From positions 558,001 to 622,000 of the forward strand of contig JAPDFF010000008.1 of NCBI GenBank assembly GCA_027569505.1: 64,000 bases of DNA, in the 5' to 3' direction. The notes under the pieces are model-generated. The model did no database searches. It saw only the letters and a list, made by a program, of their open reading frames with translations, and was not told the DNA's origin. Below are positions 33,020 through 41,466 of this stretch, piece after piece; the first letter of the stretch is position 1; each line of letters starts with the position of its first letter. Both the position numbers and the translations under genes were made by a program. The stretch is from Chloridium humicola (lineage: Eukaryota > Ascomycota > Sordariomycetes > Chaetosphaeriales > Chaetosphaeriaceae).

Positions 33020-34820
33020 ATGAAGGCCACGTTCCTTGCCGCCGCTGGCCTGCTCGCCGCCGGCGTCTTCGCCGAAGAGGCCGCCTCCATCGACACCCAG
33101 AGCCGCATCCAGTGCAAGTGCTTCCCCGGTGACCGCTGCTGGCCGTCGTCCAACGAGTGGAATGCCCTGAACCAGACCGTCAGCGGCCGCTTGATCGCGA
33201 CCGTCCCGCTTGCCCAGGCCTGCCACGACCCCAACTACGACTCTGCGAGGTGCAAGACTCTCCAGGATGGTTGGCAGAACCCCGCGACTCAGTAAGACAT
33301 GCCCCACGCCGGATTCCGATCGGCGGTCTCTATCTGTGTAGATCACTAACCACCATCATGTCCGTAGCATGGACGACTCTGCCTCGCTCATGGCCCCGTT
33401 CTTTGCTAACCAGAGCTGCGATCCCTTCACTGCCCAGAACAAGCCGTGCACCCTGGGCAACTATGTGAGGTATGCCGTCGAGGCCCAGTCGGCCGCCGAC
33501 ATGGCCGCTACTATCAAGTTCGCCAAGAAGCATAACATCCGCTTCGTCATCCGCAACACCGGCCATGACTACCTTGGCCGCTCCACCGGTGCCGGTGCCC
33601 TCTCCGTGTGGACCCACAAGATGAACGACATCGTCTTCAAGGACTGGAGCGACAAGCACTACAAGGGCAAGGCCGTCAAGCTCGGTGCCGGTGTTCAGGG
33701 CTTCGAGATCCTCCAGGCCGGTCTTGACAGGAAGCAGATCATCGTCGGCGGCGAGTGCCCGACCGTCGGCGTTGCTGGTGGCTATACCCAGGGCGGTGGC
33801 CACTCCGCTCTCAGCACCTCGTTCGGCCTGTCTGCCGACAACACGCTCGAGTTTGAGGTTGTCACGGCTGCTGGCAAGCTCATCACTGCCTCCCGCACCG
33901 AGAACCAGGACCTCTACTGGGCCCTGTCGGGCGGTGGCCCTGGCAACTATGGCGTTGTCGTCAGCATGACTGTCAAGTCGTTCCCCGATGCTCACATTGG
34001 TGGTGCTTCCCTGACCTTCTACGCCAACGAGAACCCTACCGACATCTTCTACGGCGCCATTGACACTTTCCACAGCTTCCTCCCCGGTCTTGTCGAGGCC
34101 GGCGCCATGGTCGTCTACTACTTCACCTCGAGCTTCTTCATGATCGCCCCCCTGACCGCCTACGGCAAGACCTCTGCTGAGGTTGAGGCCATGATGGCGC
34201 CCCTCATCGCCAAGTTTAACGAGATGGGCGTCAAGCACACGGCCGCCTACACTGAGACGGCTACCTACTACGAGCATTACGACAAGTCCTTCGGCCCCCT
34301 CCCGGTTGGAAACATCCAGGTCGGCATCGCCCAGTACGGTGGCCGCCTCGTGCCCCTGGACGCCTTCACCAAGAACAGCACCGGCATGTCGGCCGTCACC
34401 CGCTACATCGCCGAGAAGGGCGTGACCTGGATTGGTGTCGGCACTGACGTCTCGCCGTTCGGCAAGAACAACGCCAACGCCGTCCTCCCGGCCTGGCGCA
34501 AGCCCCTCATCCACGCCACCCTCACCACCGAGTGGTCCTTCGACCCCGCGAAGTGGGACAAGATGCTCGACAACCAGCGCCTGATGACGTACGATGTCAT
34601 GCCCGCCCTCGAGGCCGTCACTCCCGGCTCTGGCGCCTACATGAACGAGGCCGACTTCCAGCAGCCCGGCTTCCAGGACGCCTTCTTCGGCTCCAACTAC
34701 AAGCAGCTGCTGTGCATCAAGCGCAAGTATGATCCCGAGAACTTCTTTTATGCCCGCAATGCCGTCGGCAGCGAGAAGTGGACTGTGGCCGATGACGGCC
34801 GGATGTGCAAGGTCAACTAA
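33020..34820 (+). CDS. Secreted FAD-dependent oxidase, berberine-bridge/VAO family
   Basis: Exons 33020-33291 and 33368-34820 (76-nt intron); 574 residues. A signal peptide (MKATFLAAAGLLAAGVFA) is followed by a Cys-rich N-terminal segment, the FAD-binding PCMH fold and a C-terminal berberine-bridge segment. Both residues used for bicovalent flavin attachment in this family are present: His157 in RNTGHDYLGRSTG and Cys221 in GGECPTVGVAGGY. The C-terminus has the usual YDPENFFYARN (Y-x-x-N-F/L) motif. Family members oxidise alcohols or carbohydrates with O2, releasing H2O2. Overall similarity is to fungal isoamyl-alcohol-oxidase-like enzymes, but the substrate cannot be read from sequence. Codon use is strongly C-biased at third positions, consistent with high expression. 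The gene is followed by the inverted-repeat element. Confidence 0.95.
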
Positions 34821-35238
34821 GGTGGCCATGGGCCATGGGTTGAAGAGTGAAGGTGGTAGCGATTAGGTTCTGTGGGTATTGTTAATATTGTAAACTTAAT
34901 GTTATTATCAGGGGACTGCTGTACATTGATTATTGAACAAATGAACAAAACTTCCGCCTCCGTCCGTTCCTTGGTGTCTCTTTGGATCGCATCACTGTTG
35001 TCTCGTAATTCCGTCGGTCTCCAGTCGGGTTGGGCTCTCCGTCCGTTGGTGAACTTCGGGCAACAAGCTGCATTTCTGACCAGAATTTCGGGTCATATCC
35101 CGTCCGACTAACTCAAAACGGGCATCTTCTATGAGAGACAACCCTGTGTGTCTTTCAACTTGTCTTGATGATGTCGATGATGCGGATTTGTAACATTTGG
35201 GGAACTTCCCCTCTTTGAGCGGAGTCGTCTCCAAGGAA
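34821..35238. other. Intergenic, 3' flank of the FAD oxidase
   Basis: No gene is supported. It contains the 3' flank of the oxidase gene and ends at the left inverted repeat of the TIR element. Confidence 0.5.
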
Positions 35239-36029
35239 CCATGCCGGGAAGGGGGGGGGGGGTCTGAGAACAGGGTGTTGGATTTGGTAACAGGCTGTTG
35301 GCCCCCGCAACAGGCTTGTAACAATCTTTCCAGGAGAACATGCTGAGGCTGCCTGACCAGACTGTTCAACAGACAGAGTTTTGGTGAAAGAACACCTTGT
35401 TTTTGGCAGGGCCAGCATTGCCAAACCGAATATTCTGTTTCGCTTGAAACAGACCATTTGGAACTGTTACCCTCGAATCTACTGTTCTGAAACTGTTGCG
35501 CTCGCAACCTCCTGTTCCGGTCCTCGAAACCCCGGCCCACCTTCCTTCCGCGAGAAGGTAGATAAACCGCAACTTCCACCACGATTTTCGCCCATCGTAG
35601 TTCCTCCCGTGTTTTAAGTGCAAGGTGATATGTCGTAACCTTTGTAAACTCCAGGTCGCGCATTCGACCCCCAACCGTCGCACTTCTTTCTTTCTTCCCA
35701 ATTGCGGGAAGAAAGAACGAGGGCGACGCAATACCTTTTCGCTTGCGTTGGGAGAAAACCCTAACCCTATTTCTTTTTACCTTTAATTACCAGCTAAATA
35801 CAACCTTTCGAACAGTCTGTTGGTGACGAAAAAGGCTGTTCCTCTCAACACATTTATACCTCCCTGAACAGACTCTTTAGAAGACAGTCTGTTATGGCCC
35901 TATCATACTATTCTTGTCGACAGATGGGTTGGCTGAGGGCGCTTGAAACACTGTGGCCTGCGAAACAGTCTGTTACGGTGGTAACAGACTTGCCCGGGCT
36001 CTGTTCTCAGACCCCCCCTCCCTGCATGG
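35239..36029. mobile_element. Putative 791-bp non-autonomous TIR element (MITE-like)
   Basis: The ends are imperfect inverted repeats: left 35239-35273 begins CCATGC, has a G-rich run and ends TCTGAGAACAG; right 36001-36029 is its reverse complement, CTGTTCTCAGA, a C-run, then GCATGG. Between them the word AACAG or its complement CTGTT occurs 21 times by eye in 791 bp, against about 1.5 expected. Several copies form the palindrome AACAGNCTGTT (35289-35299, 35811-35821, 35964-35974). The density is highest toward both ends, as with subterminal transposase-binding repeats. No coding capacity was found. The flanks share only a possible AA (or GGAA-like) duplication, so the superfamily is undetermined. 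It ends 217 bp before the GST start codon. Confidence 0.6.
35676..35728. repeat. Hairpin in the centre of the TIR element
   Basis: TTCTTTCTTCCC at 35688-35699 and its exact complement at 35706-35717 flank a 6-nt loop. Outside them CGTCGC (35676-35681) pairs with GCGACG (35723-35728). The result is a 12-bp perfect stem with a further outer 6 bp. Confidence 0.8.
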
Positions 36030-36106
36030 AATCGCCGACGCGGGGGGTTCCTGATTTATAAGCCCCGCACGCTCATGTCTGTCTCATTCATCCATCCATC
36101 TTCAGA

Positions 36107-36115
36107 TATATAAAA
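36107..36115 (+). promoter_or_regulatory. TATA box of the GST gene
   Basis: TATATAAAA lies 131 bp upstream of the GST start codon and 77 bp after the right end of the TIR element. Its position and sequence fit a core promoter element, though the transcription start is not known. Confidence 0.55.
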
Positions 36116-36245
36116 CATCTAAGTCGTTTGTGAGGTGATAGTCTCACAGTCGAGCAAGTCAATGCAACGAGTTGCCCTTCTCGGATCACACTTAGCATCA
36201 AGTCATTCACCCAACCCCCCAGACACCACCACCAACACCACCACC

Positions 36246-37400
36246 ATGGCCGACACAAAGCCCCACATCCACCTCTACACAGCCGCAACACCCAACGGCA
36301 TCAAAGTGTCCATGCTTCTCGAGGAGCTGGGTCTGCCCTACGAGGTAACAACCTCTAAAATCACCCTCAAATGATGAGATAGAGACGTAGCTAACCAGCC
36401 CAGGTAACGGCCATCGAGCTGGGCAAGAACACCCAAAAAGAGCCCTGGTTCCTCGAGATCAACCCCAACGGCCGCATCCCCGCCCTGACCGACACCTTCA
36501 CCGACGGTCAGCAGATCCGCCTGTTTGAGAGCGGCTCTATCCTGCAATACCTTGTCGACCGCTATGACACGGAGCACAAGGTTTCGTATCCGAGAGAGTC
36601 GAGGGAGTATTGGGAGGTGAACAACTGGGTGAGTGTTGTCCTTGCATTATACGAGGGGAGAGGGTCAACCATTGCTGACGATGAATTAGTTGTTCTGGCA
36701 GATGGGTGGGCTGGGGCCAATGCAGGGGTGAGTATCTTGGTTGTTGGCAAGAAGGGAGGAAGAAACTAATCGTGAGATATAGGCAAGCAAACCACTTCGC
36801 TAGTAAGTTGATCCCCCCCATTGTCACTCGAATCCATCAACTTCAGCCATGCTAACCCCACCCAGGATACTGCCCCGAAAAGATCCAGTACGGCATCGAC
36901 CGCTACCAAAATGAAACCCGCCGTCTCTACCGCGTCATGGAGACCCAGCTCAGCAAGTCCACATCGGGCTACCTCGTCGGCGACAGGTGCACCATCGCCG
37001 ACATCTCCTGCTGGGGTTGGGCAGCCTCAGCCTGTATGTCTTCCTTCTAGCCCCCTCCCAACTCTACGAACATCCCCGCGTTAATAAAAGAAATAGATTG
37101 GGCCGGCATCTCCCTCGACGAGTTCCCCCACGTCGACGCCTGGATTGACAAGGTCGTGTCCCGCCCCGGGTGTGAGAAGGGCCGGCACGTGCCTAAGCCG
37201 CATACGGCGCTTGAGAACAGGCACAAGACTGAGGAAGAGCTGGATAGGGTTGCTGAGCAGACAAGGGCTTGTGAGTTCTGTTACTTTTTCTTTTCTATTC
37301 CCCTCCCATTCTTGCAGCTTCAATACCACCAGGAGGACCGAAAGGATTGACACTGTCTGTAGGGGTTCAGCAGGGGATGAAGGAGGATGCGAAGAAATGA
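36246..37400 (+). CDS. Glutathione S-transferase, Ure2-like
   Basis: Exons 36246-36344, 36404-36628, 36690-36727, 36783-36802, 36866-37033, 37097-37270 and 37318-37400, giving 268 residues. One internal exon is 20 nt. The N-terminal thioredoxin fold shows the family landmarks IHLYTAATPNGIKVSMLLEE, EINPNGRIPALTD (cis-Pro loop) and ESGSILQYL (glutathione gamma-glutamyl binding). The helical C-terminal domain includes YLVGDRCTIADISCWGW, the N-capping box and hydrophobic staple of GSTs. The layout matches the fungal Ure2p-like/Nu class, which conjugates or reduces with glutathione in the cytosol. The last exon gives a GMKEDAKK ending. Reading through the last intron instead would give an unrelated hydrophobic tail. 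A TATA box at 36107 and the adjacent TIR element may shape its expression. Confidence 0.92.
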
Positions 37401-37603
37401 GTGAGACGGCACAGGACGAGATGGATATCTCGGGTTGACAGTACACAGTAAGTGCTGGAGAGTTCGAGACATTGTCAGGATTGCAATAAACATATATTCA
37501 ATACAAAAGAGCAAGAGACAACTTCGTATAAACAAGTATTTACAAATTACGCTATGCTATGTACTGAACACGCCCAAACCCCCTCCTTTTCAACCTCAAC
37601 TAC

Positions 37604-40330
37604 CTACTGAGGATCCGTCCTCACCATCACAAAATCATCCATATAAATCGTATTCTTCCCCCCCTCCGAATCCCTCGGCGCCTTTACATTACACCCATAC
37701 GTCACCGAAACCACCGCGAACGTCCCCACCGCCTGGTACGTGAACCCCATCTCCCGCCACACCCCACCAGGCACGGTCTCCAGGTCTATCACCGGCATAC
37801 CGCTCACCGCACCACCGAGGGGGCGCACCGCCAGCGAGAGGGTGCAGGCCGGGTTGCCCGGGTTCTCGTGGCTGAACCACATGGACATGGTGTAGTTTGC
37901 GCCCGGCACCACGGGCACGGTCTGTAGCATGATGGTCTGGTGGCCGTTTTCGTTGAGGAACACGGCGCGGAAAGCGTACGTGCCGGAGCGCGCTCGCGCC
38001 GGGCTCGCTTCCTCGGGCGTGAAGGGCCTCAGGCGCTCTTGGAAGGCCCAGTTTGTTGTGTCGCCGGACTCGAAGCCGCCGTTTTGGAAGACGTTGGTGG
38101 GGGAGGCGGGGATGGTGGTGGTGGTGGGTGCGGCGGGAGTGGATGTGGGCTCCTGACCGACGGTGTAGGTGGCGGTGACGCAGTCGCTGGCATAGCTGCA
38201 GATGGCCGCCGTCTTCAGGCAGCTGTAAATTCCGGGTGCCGCCTGGAGAATGATGCCCAGGGGGGTGGGGAAGCAGTTGGCGATATTTGTGGGGAGGGGC
38301 CTTCCGAGCGTATTGGTGCACATTAAGAATGACCCTGCAGGGTTGGATAGTGGTGTAGCGCCCAGTCCCTCGCAGCCTCGAGGCATTGTAGCCAAGCAGC
38401 TAGTTTGGGAACCGCCCACCATAGTCAGGTCTGAACAGTGGGTGACTGTCGTTAGCTCTGGGGCGACTGTAGTGGTCGGGGGTACAACATCGGAGGAGGA
38501 CACAAGAGCGGTCGATGTCGAGGATGGTTCGGATGTCGATGTCAATATCGAGTCCGTAGGGACCGAGGACGAAGTAATGATCAAAGAGCCGGTAGTCGAC
38601 AAGACCAGTGTTGATGACAATGATGAAGAGTCGTCTGCTGATGAGCTTGTGGACGAGGCCTCGGTGGACGTCTCGGTGGGCGTCTCGGTGGGCGTCTCGG
38701 TAGAAGCCTCGGCGGAAGTCACGGTGGAAGCCTCGGTGGACGTCTCGGTGGACGCCTCGGTGGATGTCTCAGTCAGAGATGATGTGACCGTGGAGGATGG
38801 TGGGACGTCTGACGACGAGGTAGCCGTCGAATCCAAAAGGACTGAACTGGATGTGACCGAAGAAGGAATGGTGGGCTCTTCGGACGTCGACGACAGAATA
38901 GGCGATGTTGATGTTGTTAAAATGTCGGACGAGGACGCGGTCGTCGGGTCTGAGGAGACCGAGGTTGACGTTACTGGCGTAAGAACAGATGAAGAGAGTG
39001 TGGAAGTAGTCGGGTTGGTGGCGTAGAGATTCAGCCGGTTAGGCCCTCCGCACCACTGCGAATGGTCGCCGCCACAGAGCTCGCTGCATTCCTCCTCAGC
39101 CGCCAACTGGCCACCGGCGAGCTCATCACCACAGAAGCACTCCGTCGTGTATTCAACACCAAAGTAGGCATAGCCATCACAGAAGGCAGCGCACCTGTCG
39201 ACCGTCATGTCATTGCTCGCCTCGGTCTTTCCGGCGAGTGAACGAGCACCCACAGCGTCTGTCCAGCATGACTGGTAGGTAAAGGCGCCGACTGTCTGAG
39301 GGTTGGACGGTGCACCAGAGGCTGTCTTCTTATAGACCGTCAGGCGGTTTGCATCGCCACAGAAGAGCGAGTCGTTACCACCGCACTTCATCGAGCAGTC
39401 CTTCTCGGGAGACTTGATGCCGGAAGGATCCAAGCTCATCCCGCAGAAGCACTGGTTGCCATATTCCAGACCAAAGTAAGTATACCCAGCACAGGTGGCG
39501 GCGCAAGAGGCGAGGGTCATGTCGGGGCTGGTCAGAGTATATCCGGAGAGGACGCGTAGAACGACTGAGTCCGTGTAGCAGCCGTCGTAAGTGAAGCTGC
39601 CGACAGTAGTCGGGTTGGTAGGAGGATCCGGTGGTGGCGTCGTGCCGACGGGTCCGTAGACGCTCAAGCGCATGCTGGCGCCGCACATCTCGGCCGGGTT
39701 ACCCGAGCAGGGCATGTTGCACTCGGACTCGACAGCCTGCTCGGCCGGTGCCGTATGGCCGCAGTAGCACTCGCTGCTCCATTGTGTTCCGAAATAGGCG
39801 TATCCCGCACAGTTGGCAGCACATTTGGCCGCCGTCATGTCGTCCTCTGAGATGATGCGCTCGGGCAGCGCGCGGGCAGGGATGTCGACGAAGCACCCAA
39901 GGTAAGGAACACCAGCGGGTGCCGTATTGCCAGGGTTGGGGGCAACATAGTTGTTGTTGGTGTAGAGGTCCAGTCGCACGCCAGCACCGCAGGTCTCGGT
40001 AGCATCGCCGGCGCAGGGAAAGCTACAGTCGGTATCGGGAACAGCGACGGAAGAGGCGTCACGATCGTTGCCACAGTAGCACTCGCGGCCGTACTCGACA
40101 CCAAAGTACCGGTATGCCGAACAGTAGGAGGCGCACATCTCGATTGTCATGCTGTCGTCAGCCTTGGAGTCGGCTGTAAGAGCGCGTGGCACCCCATCGG
40201 TGAAGCAGCCTAAACGAGTAAAGGCATCACGGGCGGATACCGGCCGTCTGCTGGGTAGGGCAGAGGCGGCCGAGAGGAGGAGGGAGTAAAGGAGTGGCGC
40301 GGCCAAATGGCCAACCGAGAGGGACGGCAT
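37604..40330 (-). CDS. Secreted protein with four WSC domains and C-terminal carbohydrate-binding-like module
   Basis: A single exon of 908 residues. The signal peptide ends near SAASA/LPSRR. Four Cys-rich WSC domains follow in about residues 38-440; each opens with GCF/GCY/SCW-TD, contains YFGxxYxxxCFCG or CYCG, and closes with CGxxxRLxLY. A long Ser/Thr-rich linker (about 440-620), likely heavily O-glycosylated, includes TSTE repeats. A further Cys-containing segment is followed by a beta-rich C-terminal module (about 745-905, NGGFESGDTTNWAF ... IYMDDFVMV) resembling CBM4/9-type carbohydrate-binding folds. Classical WSC stress sensors have a transmembrane helix after the linker. None is visible here, nor a GPI signal, so the protein is probably secreted or wall-bound. 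It is convergent with the GST gene. Confidence 0.95.
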   Translation of the reverse strand: MPSLSVGHLAAPLLYSLLLSAASALPSRRPVSARDAFTRLGCFTDGVPRALTADSKADDSMTIEMCASYCSAYRYFGVEYGRECYCGNDRDASSVAVPDTDCSFPCAGDATETCGAGVRLDLYTNNNYVAPNPGNTAPAGVPYLGCFVDIPARALPERIISEDDMTAAKCAANCAGYAYFGTQWSSECYCGHTAPAEQAVESECNMPCSGNPAEMCGASMRLSVYGPVGTTPPPDPPTNPTTVGSFTYDGCYTDSVVLRVLSGYTLTSPDMTLASCAATCAGYTYFGLEYGNQCFCGMSLDPSGIKSPEKDCSMKCGGNDSLFCGDANRLTVYKKTASGAPSNPQTVGAFTYQSCWTDAVGARSLAGKTEASNDMTVDRCAAFCDGYAYFGVEYTTECFCGDELAGGQLAAEEECSELCGGDHSQWCGGPNRLNLYATNPTTSTLSSSVLTPVTSTSVSSDPTTASSSDILTTSTSPILSSTSEEPTIPSSVTSSSVLLDSTATSSSDVPPSSTVTSSLTETSTEASTETSTEASTVTSAEASTETPTETPTETSTEASSTSSSADDSSSLSSTLVLSTTGSLIITSSSVPTDSILTSTSEPSSTSTALVSSSDVVPPTTTVAPELTTVTHCSDLTMVGGSQTSCLATMPRGCEGLGATPLSNPAGSFLMCTNTLGRPLPTNIANCFPTPLGIILQAAPGIYSCLKTAAICSYASDCVTATYTVGQEPTSTPAAPTTTTIPASPTNVFQNGGFESGDTTNWAFQERLRPFTPEEASPARARSGTYAFRAVFLNENGHQTIMLQTVPVVPGANYTMSMWFSHENPGNPACTLSLAVRPLGGAVSGMPVIDLETVPGGVWREMGFTYQAVGTFAVVSVTYGCNVKAPRDSEGGKNTIYMDDFVMVRTDPQ
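38657..38775. repeat. 12-bp minisatellite encoding TSTE-type repeats
   Basis: About ten imperfect tandem units of 12 bp (core CGTCTCGGTGGA on the + strand) encode the Thr/Ser/Glu linker of the WSC protein. The arrangement can expand or contract without breaking the frame. Confidence 0.8.
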
Positions 40331-41466
40331 GGCGATGACGGGCCAGTGCTACGCGGCGATGCGTCTTGACGGGAGGCTAGGAGATAGTTTCGCCTCGGCC
40401 AAGACCCGGGGGAGAGCATTGTTTAAATATGGACGTCAGTGTGCCTCCGCTCCCGATAATCCATGCTCCTCTGGGCCCCTTGGGTGTGATCATTGATCCA
40501 ATACCAAGCCCATCCAGCTGTCCCTGGTCTCGACTAACGCTTCCCTGAGCCGGTGCGGCCCGCAAGTGCCAAAGAATCATGGGGTTTGTTTTCATGGCTT
40601 GCAGGGGACCTGCAGCTTCCTGTTTTCCGCCCTTCCCGGTCGTCGAAGAAAAGGTCTTGAATGGCGGCACTTCGTACTTTGTCCAATACCTACTAAGGCT
40701 CATCAGGGACGGCGAGGTGGTTCATGCCTCTCTCTGTCTCTGGTCACTTGAGCTCCAGGTACCACACGAGTGAACCTGATGGTAAGCACCTCAAGTCAGA
40801 TTTGACACTCCCAATCATGTGGTTGCCCCTTGACTGGTCCCAGACTCCAGCTGGTGCTTCCCGTCCTCGGTCTCGACCTGTCGATGTGGAGCTGGAGCGA
40901 ACTATCGAAGTGATGCTCCGAATTGGGACTTGGCAGGGCGGAACTGGGCTCGAGCTGGGATGCTCAGCTGCCGCGATGGGGCACCGCCAAGCCCAACTCG
41001 ACCAAACCATTGGGTCGGTAATGAAACGGTGGGTGGACTTCCTCGGGGATGATGGAAAGAGAAAGGAAAATAGAAGCTCAAAGAGACAATGAACAGTCTG
41101 ATGGAGCGTCCAGTCGAAGTGACACTACCTACACAGCAGTGAGGCGGTGACTTCTCCAGGCGTTCGGTGCTGCTGGCTGGACGAAGAACCGCAGCTGCTT
41201 GTTTTGACATTCATGGTCGAATGTGTGAGTGAGAGATGGGACTTATGAGACGAACTTGAGATTGAATCCACCCCTGTCAATGGATGGCCTCTCAAGGGTT
41301 AGGGCTGATCGTTCTCTCTACACGTGACACCTTCCTTGGCCTTCATCCAGATTGGGCTAGTGGCGAACCTTAACATTTCGTCGCCGCGTCTCCCAAATCT
41401 TGGACCATCCGACTTCCCTTCCACCAACCCACCTTCACCAGTCGACGATTCACCATCACCGACAAG
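40331..41466. promoter_or_regulatory. Divergent promoter region, WSC protein and branchpoint-binding protein
   Basis: 1.1 kb between divergent genes. On the minus strand a TATTTAAA box (40423-40430) lies beside a CRE-like TGACGTCC (40432-40439), about 95-110 bp upstream of the WSC start. That is a plausible stress-responsive core promoter. No further gene is supported. Confidence 0.45.

Noticed and set aside
33330..34829. 499-codon ORF antisense to the FAD oxidase
   Set aside because: It mirrors the oxidase gene exactly. Strong C-bias at third positions removes stops from the complementary frame, and the Gly/Val/Asp-rich product has no recognisable domain.
38250..39026. 258-codon + strand ORF across the WSC gene
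   Set aside because: It is the complement of the Ser/Thr-rich linker repeat, giving a low-complexity Asp/Val/Ser product. The minus-strand WSC frame is clearly the real gene.
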